Assembly: GCA_017442855.1 (NCBI GenBank)
Contig: JAFSPM010000045.1
Coordinates: 124,001 to 188,000, forward strand
Source: Bacteroidaceae bacterium
GTDB lineage: Bacteria; Bacteroidota; Bacteroidia; Bacteroidales; Bacteroidaceae
Reading direction: 5' to 3'
DNA length: 64,000 nt
The position numbers were made by a program, and so were the translations under genes. How positions within the stretch are numbered: position 1 is the stretch's first letter; every line of letters begins with the position of its first letter. The notes under the pieces were generated by a model, which saw only the letters and a list, made by a program, of their open reading frames with translations, had not been told where the DNA came from and did no database searches. Positions 1-8,986 of this stretch are shown here, piece after piece.

Positions 1-2
1 GC

Positions 3-902
3 TTGTCTGACTATATCGCTTATTGCAGCGTACTCACCTTTGCTGTCCGTGCGGTGGAAGACTTTGAACGAATTACCAAGGATGTAGCTATGTTGGGACC
101 GGAACTCAAGCTCTGTACCCCTATCTTAGAAGCTGAGTCTGAGGCACAGTCTGGCGACACTTTGTTGCGTAGTGTCAGTGGCATGATTGACATTCGTAGT
201 CTCAAGTTCCGCTATGCCGAGAATATGCCTTACATCTTTAATGGTCTTGACTTACACATTAATCCTGGTGACATCGTGGCCATCGTGGGCCCTTCGGGAT
301 GTGGTAAAAGTACCCTCGTGCGTCTACTCCTGGGTTTCGAACGTCCAGAGAGTGGTTCCATCTTCTACGACGAGCACAACCTGGACGAAATCAATAAGCC
401 CAGTTTGCGCCGCTACTGTGTGAGCATCTGCCTGCAAGATGGGCAGCTGGTGGAAGGCACCATCCGCGATAACATCCTCTTCGGTAATGATTGGTATAAT
501 GACGACAAGGTATGGGAGGCTGCCCGTTTAGCTGCCTTAGATAAGGATATCCTAGGGATGCCGTTAGGTTTAGATACTCCTATTAACTCCGATGGACAAG
601 GTGTTTCCGGAGGCCAGCGTCAACGTATATTGATGGCTCGCTCTTTCATACGTAAGCCCAAGATTCTTTTCCTCGATGAGGCTACTTCAGCGCTTGACAA
701 TATCAGCCAGCACATAATCACCGAGAACCTGACTAAGATGGATTGTACCCGCATTACCATTGCCCATCGAATGAGTACCATCCGGCAGTGTAGCCGCATC
801 ATTGTACTCAATAAGGGAAGTGTGGCTGAGGATGGCACCTATGATGAACTGATGGCAAAGGGTGGATTGTTTGCTGATATTATAAAACGACAGATGCTAT
901 GA
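3..902 (+). CDS. NHLM-type peptide export ABC transporter ATPase, C-terminal part (5' end outside window)
   Basis: The open frame runs in from the left window edge, so the protein start is not visible. The visible part holds the end of a transmembrane region (residues 1-30) and a complete ABC nucleotide-binding domain: Walker A GPSGCGKST at about residues 96-104, signature VSGGQRQR near residue 199, Walker B ILFLDEATSALDN and a switch His in TIAHRMST. The wording around these motifs (LLLGFERPESGSIFYD, DNILFG, and the ending GGLFADIIKRQ) is typical of the ATPase/permease of NHLM (nitrile-hydratase-leader microcin) export systems, which move leader-bearing peptides across the inner membrane. 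Its TGA overlaps the next ATG (ATGA), so the two are translationally coupled. The NHLM assignment is from motif similarity; no precursor peptide is visible. Confidence 0.85.
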   Translation: MSDYIAYCSVLTFAVRAVEDFERITKDVAMLGPELKLCTPILEAESEAQSGDTLLRSVSGMIDIRSLKFRYAENMPYIFNGLDLHINPGDIVAIVGPSGCGKSTLVRLLLGFERPESGSIFYDEHNLDEINKPSLRRYCVSICLQDGQLVEGTIRDNILFGNDWYNDDKVWEAARLAALDKDILGMPLGLDTPINSDGQGVSGGQRQRILMARSFIRKPKILFLDEATSALDNISQHIITENLTKMDCTRITIAHRMSTIRQCSRIIVLNKGSVAEDGTYDELMAKGGLFADIIKRQML

Positions 903-1225
903 GAAAGCTAAAGGTAATCATATTATGTGTTTGTGGTTTGCTGCCATCATTCTGTTTTGCCCAGAGTCTTGAGGAGGTCATTAAATTGGCACAGGATAGT
1001 GCAATTACGGCTTTCCAAAGTCGCTATGAGTATGAATCCTATCAGGCACAAAATGCAGCGTTTGAGGCTCTTCGCAGACCCCAGCTCACCTTGCAGTTCA
1101 CTCCCAACTATCAGCGGGTGGTGAGTGATCCTTCGCGTGACGATGCTTACAATCAACACCTTACCGTGCTTGAGAAATATTGGACTACCTATTATCACCT
1201 GCTAACACTCATTCAATATGAATAA
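899..1225 (+). pseudogene. TolC-like outer-membrane channel gene with large in-frame internal deletion
   Basis: The 108-codon frame begins with a signal peptide (hydrophobic ILCVCGLLPSFCFA, cleavage before QSLEEV) and the first helix of an outer-membrane efflux protein (LEEVIKLAQDSAITA). From about residue 92 it jumps to YWTTYYHLLTLIQYE, which resembles the extreme C-terminal segment of such proteins; compare YYWYYYYRLRSLTLWDF at the end of the intact TolC homologue at 20055-21539. About 350-380 residues of barrel and coiled coil are therefore missing, yet the frame is kept. It starts inside the stop of the ABC gene and its end overlaps the start of the adaptor gene. It cannot form a channel; it is probably a remnant, or a tiny secreted protein if still expressed. 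Confidence 0.8.
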
Positions 1226-2090
1226 ATATCTTTCATCTCCAATTCTATTGCTGGCCCTTGTTGCTTGTAACAATAACAAGATCTCTCCAAAAGATTCTGA
1301 CTATAACAATGAACAGTCAATAGTCGAAAGTTTGGATAGTTTATCTAATGATAGTCAACGCATCATGGTCAACGAAAGTCTCCAGCAAACTATCACTTCT
1401 GAAGGCTTCTCCAGCAAAGGCTCCATTCAGGCCGTTACCGAGGTGCCCGTCTATAGTCGCCTTAACGAACAGATTGTATCGCTCAATGTTGAGCTAGGTC
1501 AGCGGATAAAGCAAGGACAGGTGGTGGTAGTCTTGAGCCAGGTAGCATTACTAGACAAGATTAATCGATGCAAAGCCGACCTCGAGCGTGCAGAATTTCA
1601 ATACCAGGCCATCCTGATGGGGCAGGGGTATAAACGTAACGAGTTGGAGAAAGCACCAGAGGACATCAAGCGCCAGGCTCGAATAAACAGTGGCTATAAC
1701 ACTGCTCAAGCATCGTTACAAGAATTGGAGCATGAACTTACCTATTGCACTGTCACTGCTCCTATTACAGGGGCTGTAAGTCGCATAGAAAGCACCTTGT
1801 ACAGTGCTGCCACACCAGGCGAGCCGCTTTTTTATATCGTTGATACGGAACATATGAAAGTAAGTTTTGATGTCTTGGAAAATGAACTTCAGAAGTTCCA
1901 GACAGGCACACGGATTCAGGTGATTTCCATTGCATATCCGTCGGAGGTACACAAGGCTGAAGTTTCTGTGATCAGTCCTGTAGTCGAGAAAAACGGTATG
2001 GTTCGTATCGAGGCAATCCTTACGCCCCATCCACACTTGATGCCAGGCATGACGGCCATTGTCACCTTAGACAAGCCTGTGAAAGATTAA
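1218..2090 (+). CDS. HlyD/RND-type periplasmic adaptor lipoprotein of the NHLM export cluster
   Basis: This 290-residue protein opens with a lipoprotein signal (ILLLALVAC, lipobox Cys17). A lipoyl-like half follows (VPVYSRLNEQIVSLNVELGQ, about residues 76-95), then a helical hairpin at 110-170, the second lipoyl half (CTVTAPITGAVSRI, about 175-190) and a beta-barrel domain. It ends at GMTAIVTLDKPVKD, so the membrane-proximal domain usually found after the barrel is short or absent. Membrane-fusion proteins of this type bridge an inner-membrane ABC transporter to an outer-membrane channel. The ATG lies inside the last codons of the upstream TolC remnant, which indicates one operon. With that TolC gutted, this adaptor would need a channel encoded elsewhere, or the cluster is decaying. 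Confidence 0.85.
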   Translation: MNKYLSSPILLLALVACNNNKISPKDSDYNNEQSIVESLDSLSNDSQRIMVNESLQQTITSEGFSSKGSIQAVTEVPVYSRLNEQIVSLNVELGQRIKQGQVVVVLSQVALLDKINRCKADLERAEFQYQAILMGQGYKRNELEKAPEDIKRQARINSGYNTAQASLQELEHELTYCTVTAPITGAVSRIESTLYSAATPGEPLFYIVDTEHMKVSFDVLENELQKFQTGTRIQVISIAYPSEVHKAEVSVISPVVEKNGMVRIEAILTPHPHLMPGMTAIVTLDKPVKD

Positions 2091-2105
2091 AATGACTGAC
2101 ATATA

Positions 2106-2138
2106 TTTGGTAGTTTAATAAATAAAACACTATCTTTG
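2106..2138 (+). promoter_or_regulatory. Bacteroidota-type promoter of the beta-propeller gene
   Basis: TTTG at 2106-2109 (-33 element) is followed after 21 bp by TATCTTTG at 2131-2138 (-7 element TAnnTTTG). The ATG is 31 bp further on, leaving room for a normal leader. Confidence 0.7.
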
Positions 2139-2169
2139 CCTCATGTAAGGACAATAAATCATTACAACC

Positions 2170-3102
2170 ATGAAACGAATCTTTTATCTATTATCGATGC
2201 TCTGTGTGGCGATAGGCATGCAGGCTCAACAAAGAAACACAGTAACGAGTATCCTTGAGGTGTTGGATGTACAGACGGGCGAACGTACCGTACTGAAAGA
2301 GTTCCCTTATCTGATTGAGGCTCCTAACTGGACTGTAGATGGCAAGTGGATTATCTACAACAGTAGCGGTTTGCTGTATATAATTGCTGCTGACGGAAAG
2401 GGTGAGGTAGGGCTGATTAATACCGAGTATGTAGTGCGTTGTAACAACGATCATGTGCTTTCTGCCGATGGCAAGTCCATTGCAGTGAGTTCCAGTCCTT
2501 CGCCTACAGGTGGTACCTCTTTGATATATACATTGCCTTTGGAAGGAGGTACGCCAAAGCTAATAACCCCTTGGGGACCCAGTTATCTGCATGGGTGGAG
2601 TCCTGATGGAAAGACGCTGGCGTACTGTGCCTTTCGTAGTGTAGCTACAGGTGCCGACATTTATACTATCTCTGTGGATGGTGGTGAGGAGAAACGTCTG
2701 ACAACAGCAGAAGGCTTGGATGATGGTCCAGAGTACAGTCCTGATGGCAAACATATATGGTTCAACAGTGTTCGTACTGGTTTGATGCAGGTGTGGCGTA
2801 TGAATGCCGATGGCTCTGAGCAGACCCAGATGACGTTTGATGAAACACGTAATGCTTGGTTCCCGCATGTGTCTCCCGATGGCAAGCAGGTAATTTATAT
2901 CACCTACCATGTAGGTGACCTAGAGCCTGGACAGCATTTAGCTAACTACAATGTTGAGTTGTGGCTGATGCCTGCTACTGGTGGACAGCCTAAGCGTGTG
3001 GCAGAGTTGTTTGGCGGACAAGGTACTATCAATACCAACTCATGGGCTCCTGATAGTCGTCACGTTGCTTTCATCAGTTATAGACTGAATGAAAAGAAAT
3101 AA
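2170..3102 (+). CDS. Secreted TolB-like beta-propeller (PD40) protein
   Basis: This 310-residue protein has a signal peptide (MKRIFYLLSMLCVAIGMQAQ). Repeated PD40/WD40-like blades follow, each with a motif of the type SPDGKxIxF: NWTVDGKWIIYN, SADGKSIAVSS, SPDGKTLAYCAF, SPDGKHIWFNS, SPDGKQVIYIT and APDSRHVAFIS. This is the fold of the TolB propeller and of the N-terminal propeller of S9 peptidases, but no hydrolase domain is attached. Such stand-alone propellers in Bacteroidota are periplasmic or surface proteins, likely used for binding; no enzymatic residues are evident. It has its own promoter, and a G/C-rich hairpin follows the stop. The substrate or partner cannot be read from the sequence. 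Confidence 0.8.
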   Translation: MKRIFYLLSMLCVAIGMQAQQRNTVTSILEVLDVQTGERTVLKEFPYLIEAPNWTVDGKWIIYNSSGLLYIIAADGKGEVGLINTEYVVRCNNDHVLSADGKSIAVSSSPSPTGGTSLIYTLPLEGGTPKLITPWGPSYLHGWSPDGKTLAYCAFRSVATGADIYTISVDGGEEKRLTTAEGLDDGPEYSPDGKHIWFNSVRTGLMQVWRMNADGSEQTQMTFDETRNAWFPHVSPDGKQVIYITYHVGDLEPGQHLANYNVELWLMPATGGQPKRVAELFGGQGTINTNSWAPDSRHVAFISYRLNEKK

Positions 3103-3103
3103 G

Positions 3104-3127
3104 ATAGGGGGGGAGCCCCCCCTCTAT
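3104..3127. terminator. Bidirectional hairpin between convergent genes
   Basis: ATAG plus a run of G pairs with a run of C plus CTAT around a short AGC loop, just between the stop codons of the propeller gene (plus strand) and the AraC gene (minus strand). Only weak T-tracts flank it. Confidence 0.6.
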
Positions 3128-4009
3128 TTATCCCCCTTTTCTGAATTTCTTGGGTGATACGCCCAGCTGTGTCTTCACAAATTTACCGAAGAATGAGAGG
3201 CTGGGAAATTTCATCTCATCGGAAATTTCCTTGATGGGTTTATTAGTATATTTCAATTGTCGGACAATAGCATGAATAGTAGTTTCATGAATCAAAGCCA
3301 GTGCCGTGCGACCGCTTAATTGTTTCACTACTGAAGATAAATATTTCGGTGATACATAAAGCATGTCAGCATATTCCTGAACGGAGCGTACGCGTCCTTC
3401 ATGTTCGGCTAATAGTTCAAGAAAGTTTCTGAATAGTACATCGCTCTGACTCGACTGTTCATCTTCATCAAACTCAATACTCTCCACCTTGTTGGTGAGT
3501 GCAAGCAACTCGAAAACCACACTATGAACAAGCGACATCATAATGGCCTGGTGGAATGGTGAACGCTCGCTGTGAATCTTCATGTTGGCCAGTTCGTAGT
3601 AGTGAGTAAACAGCTTAACCTCATCTTCATTAACGTCAAGCACTGGATTGTTCAGCAAGAAATAGAAATTCTTCCAGATGTTCTTGGTCATAAACACAGA
3701 ACTGTTCAACGCACGGGTGGCAATTCCAAGGATTTTTACGTCGAAATTATCAGTCAGCTTCATATAGTTGGAATAAACAGTATGTGGCATACCCAGCAAT
3801 AGTTGGTTGCGTTTCAGCTGATGCCTGGTGCCGTTCATAGTCACTTGACCTACACCAGATATGCAGAATATAACGATGATAGCTTCCACCTCTACAGCTC
3901 CCATCTTGATGGTAGGCAGTTTCTCTACATCCTCAATGATGAAGAGGTCGCCATCGATGTAATCAACGTAGTCTTCGTTTTTTAAGTATTCTATGCTAAT
4001 CTTTTTCAT
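3128..4009 (-). CDS. AraC-family transcriptional regulator of the GalNAc operon
   Basis: This 293-residue protein has an N-terminal cupin-like sensing domain (about 1-180; ISGVGQVTMNGTRH is the typical arm and barrel) and a C-terminal double helix-turn-helix of the AraC/XylS type (about 190-290, with YVSPKYLSSVVKQLSG and the ending GVSPKKFRKGG). Its ATG overlaps the TGA of the upstream kinase gene by four bases (ATGA). It therefore lies in the same transcript as the GH109-like enzyme and the sugar-kinase-like gene. The inference is that it senses an intracellular sugar or sugar phosphate and controls this operon; the ligand itself is not visible. Confidence 0.88.
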   Translation of the reverse strand: MKKISIEYLKNEDYVDYIDGDLFIIEDVEKLPTIKMGAVEVEAIIVIFCISGVGQVTMNGTRHQLKRNQLLLGMPHTVYSNYMKLTDNFDVKILGIATRALNSSVFMTKNIWKNFYFLLNNPVLDVNEDEVKLFTHYYELANMKIHSERSPFHQAIMMSLVHSVVFELLALTNKVESIEFDEDEQSSQSDVLFRNFLELLAEHEGRVRSVQEYADMLYVSPKYLSSVVKQLSGRTALALIHETTIHAIVRQLKYTNKPIKEISDEMKFPSLSFFGKFVKTQLGVSPKKFRKGG

Positions 4010-5085
4010 AGTTTTGACTCTTCATAAATAATGTTGCATATTTCCTCCCAGTTGCTTGCCACGTTCTCCAATAACGTATACTGGTTCTTGGCCCTTACTA
4101 GGTTCTGTTGCTGATAATCCACATGGTAATATACGTTGCCGTTCATGAAATCTGTCAGGAAGCGAACGCTCTGCATCAGAGGGAATAGCAGCACAGAATA
4201 GGGTAATAACTCTTTCTCGGCAGGTGTGAGTATTTGCTTCATTTCTTGCAGATAGCCTTGCGTAAATGACTTAAACACTTTCATGTTAAACGCTACATGA
4301 CAGTAAGCCCTATCGTTCTCATTCGTAGTGTTGGCTGCAGTACGAAGAAAATCACCATAGTCAGATGTGATATAGCCTGACATCACCGTGTCAAGGTCGA
4401 TGAGGCACAATACATCGCCTTTATCGTCGAAGAGCATGTTGCTCAGTTTTGTGTCGAAATGGCACACACGTTGTGGCATCTCCTTGAAGCGACTGAAATA
4501 AGGCTTAAAATACTGATAACACATTTGCAGATCTTCGAATAGGTCGCCCATACCCTTTAGGTCATGATTACTAAGAACTGCATCTGTCAGAGCCTTGTTC
4601 ATTTCCTTTATTCTGAAATCAATGTCGTGGAAATGAGGAATGGTAGGTTTCAGTTTGGTGGGGAATTCTGCTAGCATGCGCTCGAAGCGACCTATCGCTG
4701 CACCTCCCTTTACAAAAAGTTCATGACTCATCTTTGGCTGTTCGGCGTGAGGTATGTACACCATCATGCGCCAATAGGTTTCCCCATCTGTATAATATGT
4801 CTTTCCCTCTAACGTGGGAATTAAGGTTAACACCTTACGGTCTATGTCGGTTTCTCCCTGAACTATCAGTTGCTTACGGAGGTAACGTGTCACCTTACTG
4901 ATGTTGTTCTGCAAGCATGCCACATCCTTAAACACGTAGTTGTTAATGCGTTGTAGTACGTATTTAGGTGTCTCTGCCTCTTGGGTCCACACCAAGTAGG
5001 TATCGTTAATCAATCCGCTACGTAGAGGTTTCAACTTTACGATACTATTGACCTTGAATTGCTTGGCTATCTCGATGTTTCTCAT
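4006..5085 (-). CDS. Aminoglycoside-phosphotransferase-fold kinase, probably N-acetylhexosamine 1-kinase-like
   Basis: This 359-residue cytoplasmic protein has an APH/choline-kinase fold. The catalytic loop is HFDTKLSNMLFD (His-x-Asp with Asn five residues after the Asp) and the metal-binding Asp is in CLIDLDTVMSGY. The N-terminal segment (GLINDTYLVW and YVLQRINNYVFK) is like that of NahK, which phosphorylates GalNAc/GlcNAc at C1 in the galacto-N-biose pathway. It lies 15 bp downstream of a GH109-type alpha-N-acetylgalactosaminidase-like gene and overlaps an AraC regulator. That context supports a role in phosphorylating an amino sugar released by the neighbouring enzyme. The exact substrate is inferred; many family members are annotated only as phosphotransferases. 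Confidence 0.82.
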   Translation of the reverse strand: MRNIEIAKQFKVNSIVKLKPLRSGLINDTYLVWTQEAETPKYVLQRINNYVFKDVACLQNNISKVTRYLRKQLIVQGETDIDRKVLTLIPTLEGKTYYTDGETYWRMMVYIPHAEQPKMSHELFVKGGAAIGRFERMLAEFPTKLKPTIPHFHDIDFRIKEMNKALTDAVLSNHDLKGMGDLFEDLQMCYQYFKPYFSRFKEMPQRVCHFDTKLSNMLFDDKGDVLCLIDLDTVMSGYITSDYGDFLRTAANTTNENDRAYCHVAFNMKVFKSFTQGYLQEMKQILTPAEKELLPYSVLLFPLMQSVRFLTDFMNGNVYYHVDYQQQNLVRAKNQYTLLENVASNWEEICNIIYEESKL

Positions 5086-5100
5086 GAAGTGTATGTTACG

Positions 5101-6507
5101 TTATTCAGCAAATGCATATTTGAAACCCTTTACTTTGTCTTGCCCGCCACGGGTGAAGTCTGGTATTTCTACAGGCACATATCCATTGTCCATCGAAATG
5201 GCCGATAGTTCGCCTATGCAGCACCACTCAGCCAAGTCATATACATCCATATCCAAAGGCAGTCCGTTGCGCAGACAATACACTAGACGATAGTCCATAA
5301 TGAAATCCATGCCGCCATGACCACCCACAGCCTTGGCTATCTCTTCTAATTCCTTGGTTAGGATAGGACTTCTATAAGCCTCCATCACCTTGTCCTTTGC
5401 CTCGTTGGTAAGTGTCACTTCATAACGTTCGTCAAACTTCTCAGGCAATAGAGAACGATCCAGTTGCTGAGGAAGAACGCAGAATTGCTGCACAGGATAC
5501 TTGCCAGCATAGCCCTTGGTGCCCACCACCTGATACATTCGACTGTAGGGACGGGGAGTCATCACTCCATGTTCCAAAAGGATGGTAGCACCGTTTTTAG
5601 TCTTTATCATGGTGGTAGTTTCATCACCGTTTTTGAAGTCCGTGACGGTTTCTCCTGTGGTTTTTAAGATATGAGCAGGACCGTTTACAGCTTTGGTGTC
5701 CATTGCTACAAGGGTTTGTAGCTGGTCGCCACGATGTATGTTCAGCACCTGGCATACAGGACCGAAACCATGGGTGGGATAAACATCGCCGCGATGTGTG
5801 CGGTTGAAATCCATGCGCCAGTTGTTCCAATACTCTTCCCAATAAGGATCAAGGTTATGAAGATAGGCACCCTCCACATGAAGCACTTCACCAAACACCC
5901 CTTGTTGTGCCATGTTCAGAGCCGTCAGTTCAAAAAAATCGTAGCAACAGTTTTCTAACTGAATGCAGTGTTTACGGGTGCGTTCTGAGGTGTCAATCAA
6001 TTTCCAGATATCTTCCAATGACGTAGCCGATGGCACTTCAATGGCAGTATGTTTACCGTGTTCCATGGCATAAAGTGCCACAGGCACGTGGTGAATCCAG
6101 TCTGTGGCAATATATACTAAATCTATATCGTCACGTTCACATAGTTGCTTAAATACTTCGGTATCTCCACTATAGGCAGCAGCTTCTGGAAGGCCTGCCT
6201 TACGTAATATCTGCTGGCACTTCTCTACATTCTCGGGTAGTACATCACATAGTGCCACCACCTGTGTGCCTGGTATGTGCGTGAAGCGCTCCACGGCACC
6301 TGGGCCTCTCATGCCCAATCCTACAAACCCCACACGCACAGTCTCAAGCTTAGGAGCTGTAAGTTGCAATACGTCCTTCTGTCCAGCAGGACGTTGAGGT
6401 ACTACGGTCTTGATGGGTTCAAAAACTTGATTCTTCTCTTTAGGAGAAGAAGTACAGCTGGTTACCAGTAATCCAACTACTATAAAACCGAAAAAAGAGC
6501 GAATCAT
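5101..6507 (-). CDS. GH109-like alpha-N-acetylgalactosaminidase lipoprotein (Gfo/Idh/MocA family)
   Basis: This 468-residue protein has a lipoprotein signal (lipobox VTSC, Cys18). A Rossmann NAD-binding domain follows (GFVGLGMRGPG at about residues 59-69, with VALCD after the second strand) and then an oxidoreductase-type C-terminal domain. Segments such as IEVPSATSLEDIW, LENCCYDFFELTALNM and YPTHGFGPVCQVLNIHRGD are typical of GH109. These enzymes cleave alpha-GalNAc from glycans by an NAD-dependent oxidation-elimination mechanism. Export to the periplasm or surface fits degradation of host mucin O-glycans or blood-group A antigen. It is first in a three-gene minus-strand operon with the kinase-like gene and AraC regulator. 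Close relatives with other substrates exist, so the GalNAc specificity is probable rather than proven. Confidence 0.87.
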   Translation of the reverse strand: MIRSFFGFIVVGLLVTSCTSSPKEKNQVFEPIKTVVPQRPAGQKDVLQLTAPKLETVRVGFVGLGMRGPGAVERFTHIPGTQVVALCDVLPENVEKCQQILRKAGLPEAAAYSGDTEVFKQLCERDDIDLVYIATDWIHHVPVALYAMEHGKHTAIEVPSATSLEDIWKLIDTSERTRKHCIQLENCCYDFFELTALNMAQQGVFGEVLHVEGAYLHNLDPYWEEYWNNWRMDFNRTHRGDVYPTHGFGPVCQVLNIHRGDQLQTLVAMDTKAVNGPAHILKTTGETVTDFKNGDETTTMIKTKNGATILLEHGVMTPRPYSRMYQVVGTKGYAGKYPVQQFCVLPQQLDRSLLPEKFDERYEVTLTNEAKDKVMEAYRSPILTKELEEIAKAVGGHGGMDFIMDYRLVYCLRNGLPLDMDVYDLAEWCCIGELSAISMDNGYVPVEIPDFTRGGQDKVKGFKYAFAE

Positions 6508-6540
6508 AGTTGTATAGTCTTAAAATTGGTTATTATAGTT

Positions 6541-6599
6541 CAAAGGTAAAGAAAATATTTAAAAAACAACGTATGTTTCCAAGTAATTCTTTAACTTTG
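6541..6599. promoter_or_regulatory. Divergent Bacteroidota promoters between GH109 and PBP1A genes
   Basis: On the minus strand TACCTTTG (complement of 6541-6548) precedes the GH109 gene. On the plus strand TAACTTTG at 6592-6599 precedes the PBP1A ATG by 17 bp. Both match TAnnTTTG; the -33 elements are weak. Confidence 0.6.
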
Positions 6600-6616
6600 C
6601 GTCAAATTTAACGTAT

Positions 6617-8938
6617 ATGCTTAAAAAAATAATAATAGGATTGTGGGTTTTACTGGCTCTAGGACTGGTAACCATGTTGTTGGTATTTACAGGCATTGCC
6701 AAAGGATGGATAGGATATATGCCACCTGTCGAAGACTTGGAAAACCCCAATTATAAGTTTGCAACCGAAGTTATTTCGGATGATGGTGAGGTGCTTGGTA
6801 CTTATTCCTACAGCAAGGAAAACCGTGTGTATGTAGGATATGATGAGATTGCTCCCGATATGATTCATGCACTAATAGCTACTGAAGATGTGCGTTTCAA
6901 CAACCATTCTGGTATTGATTTCATCGGTTTGGTGCGCGCCATCATCAAACGAGGTGTACTGATGCAACGCAATGCTGGCGGTGGTAGTACCCTAACCCAA
7001 CAACTTTCAAAGCAGCTCTATTCGCCAAGTGCTAGTAACATTATGGAACGTGCTATGCAGAAGCCTATCGAATGGGTGATTGCAGTCAATCTTGAGCGTT
7101 ACTATACCAAAGAAGAGATTATTACCATGTATCTCAATAAGTTCGACTTCCTCAATAATGCTGTGGGCATCAAGACCGCAGCCTATACCTATTTTGGGTG
7201 TACCCCAGCCGAATTAAAAATTGAGGAGGCTGCTACGCTGGTGGGTATGTGCAAGAACCCATCACTCTACAATCCTGTACGTTTCAATGAACGATCCCGC
7301 AGTCGCCGTAATGTCGTACTGGGACAGATGGAGAAGGCTGGCTACTTGACTCATCAGGAAGCTGACTCACTCAAGAATCTTCCATTGACGCTTCACTACA
7401 ACCGCGTGGACCATAAAGAAGGTATTGCTACTTATTTCCGTGAGTATCTACGTGGTGTGATGACTGCAAAAAAACCGGTTAAGTCAAATTACCGTGGCTG
7501 GCAGATGCAGCAGTGGTATGAGGATTCGCTCGACTGGGAGACCAATCCATTGTATGGATGGTGTGAGAAGAACGTGAAGAAAGATGGCGATAAATATAAC
7601 CTTTATACCGATGGTCTAAAGATTTATACAACCATCAACAGTCACATGCAGCGATATGCAGAGAATGCTGTAGAAAGTCATCTCAAAGATTTGCAGCAGC
7701 AGTTCTTCAAGGAAAAAGCAAAGTCGAAGACAGCACCTTTCACTCGTAACCTTACCACCGAGCAAGTGAAGGATATCATGGATCGTGCTGTGCAACAAAG
7801 TGACCGTTATCGCAATATGAAGAGGGATGGAGCTACAGAAGAAGAAATCGACAAGGCATTTAATACACCGATGGAAATGTCTGTGTGGAGCTGGAATGGC
7901 ATGAAAGATACGGTGATGACACCGCTCGATTCCCTGCGCTACTATAAATATTTCTTGCGTTCTGGTTTTATGTCAATGGATCCGCGTACTGGTCATGTGA
8001 AAGCTTACGTGGGTGGACCTAACTATAATTATTTCCAATACGATATGGCGATGCAGGGGCGTCGACAAGTTGGCTCGACAGTCAAACCATACGTTTATAC
8101 GCTGGCCATGGAGAATGGCTTCTCGCCTTGTGACCTTGTGCGCCATGTGTCATATACATTGTTGGATGAGAACAACCGTCCTTGGACACCTCGTAACGCC
8201 AGCAATAAGCTTATTGGTGAGAATGTCACCATCAAGTGGGGCTTGGCCAATTCCGACAACTGGATTACCGCCTACCTCATGGGTAAACTCAGTCCGTATA
8301 GCTTAAAACGACTGATACAGAGTTTTGGCGTGCGCAATCAGGAGATAGACCCTGTGGTTTCCCTCTGTCTCGGCCCTTGTGAGATATCTGTGGGTGAGAT
8401 GGTAAGTGCCTATACTGCCTTCCCTAATCGTGGTATCCGAGTCGCGCCTGTGTTTGTGTCACGTATAGAAGACGCTGATGGTAATATTGTGGCTACGTTC
8501 TCACCGGATATGCAGGAGGTAATCAGTGCATCGAGTGCATACAAGATGTTGGTGATGTTACGTGCCGTAATCAATGAGGGAACGGGTGGTCGTGTGCGCC
8601 GCTTAGGTATCACTGCTGATGTGGGTGGAAAAACGGGTACTACCAACTCTAACTCCGATGGTTGGTTCATGGGCTTCACGCCTTCATTGGTATCAGGATG
8701 CTGGGTAGGAGGTGAGAACCGTGACATCCATTTCGATACAATGGCTTATGGACAGGGTGCTTCGATGGCTTTGCCTATTTGGGCAGCTTATATGAAGCAG
8801 GTGTATGAGGATCCAACCTTGGGCTATGACCAGGCTGAGCGTTTTGTGTTCCCAGAAAACTATGATCCTTGTCGTGATGATGGCATTGACATGACTGATA
8901 ATACCGTAGCGGAGGGTTTGGATGAAATCTTTGAATAA
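6617..8938 (+). CDS. mrcA: Bifunctional penicillin-binding protein 1A (GT51 transglycosylase / transpeptidase)
   Basis: This 773-residue protein has an N-terminal membrane anchor (residues 4-27). The GT51 domain carries the catalytic motif EDVRFNNHSG (Glu90) and GGSTLTQQLSKQL. The C-terminal penicillin-binding domain carries the SxxK motif GSTVKP (Ser487, Lys490), SDN in LANSDNWIT and KTGTT (Lys672). It polymerises and crosslinks peptidoglycan at the outer face of the inner membrane. Length and motif order are normal for class A PBPs of Bacteroidota. It has its own promoter and is followed at 48 bp by the HPPK-KdsB fusion gene. All catalytic residues are present. Confidence 0.96.
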   Translation: MLKKIIIGLWVLLALGLVTMLLVFTGIAKGWIGYMPPVEDLENPNYKFATEVISDDGEVLGTYSYSKENRVYVGYDEIAPDMIHALIATEDVRFNNHSGIDFIGLVRAIIKRGVLMQRNAGGGSTLTQQLSKQLYSPSASNIMERAMQKPIEWVIAVNLERYYTKEEIITMYLNKFDFLNNAVGIKTAAYTYFGCTPAELKIEEAATLVGMCKNPSLYNPVRFNERSRSRRNVVLGQMEKAGYLTHQEADSLKNLPLTLHYNRVDHKEGIATYFREYLRGVMTAKKPVKSNYRGWQMQQWYEDSLDWETNPLYGWCEKNVKKDGDKYNLYTDGLKIYTTINSHMQRYAENAVESHLKDLQQQFFKEKAKSKTAPFTRNLTTEQVKDIMDRAVQQSDRYRNMKRDGATEEEIDKAFNTPMEMSVWSWNGMKDTVMTPLDSLRYYKYFLRSGFMSMDPRTGHVKAYVGGPNYNYFQYDMAMQGRRQVGSTVKPYVYTLAMENGFSPCDLVRHVSYTLLDENNRPWTPRNASNKLIGENVTIKWGLANSDNWITAYLMGKLSPYSLKRLIQSFGVRNQEIDPVVSLCLGPCEISVGEMVSAYTAFPNRGIRVAPVFVSRIEDADGNIVATFSPDMQEVISASSAYKMLVMLRAVINEGTGGRVRRLGITADVGGKTGTTNSNSDGWFMGFTPSLVSGCWVGGENRDIHFDTMAYGQGASMALPIWAAYMKQVYEDPTLGYDQAERFVFPENYDPCRDDGIDMTDNTVAEGLDEIFE

Positions 8939-8986
8939 TCAATTTTCATTAATATTACCTCCTTTATTCTTTATTGAAAATTATTT

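Noticed and set aside
986-1006. Sigma-54 site TTGGCACAGGATAGTGCA inside the TolC remnant
   Set aside because: Spacing and the -12 element do not fit (TG instead of GC), and it lies within coding sequence.
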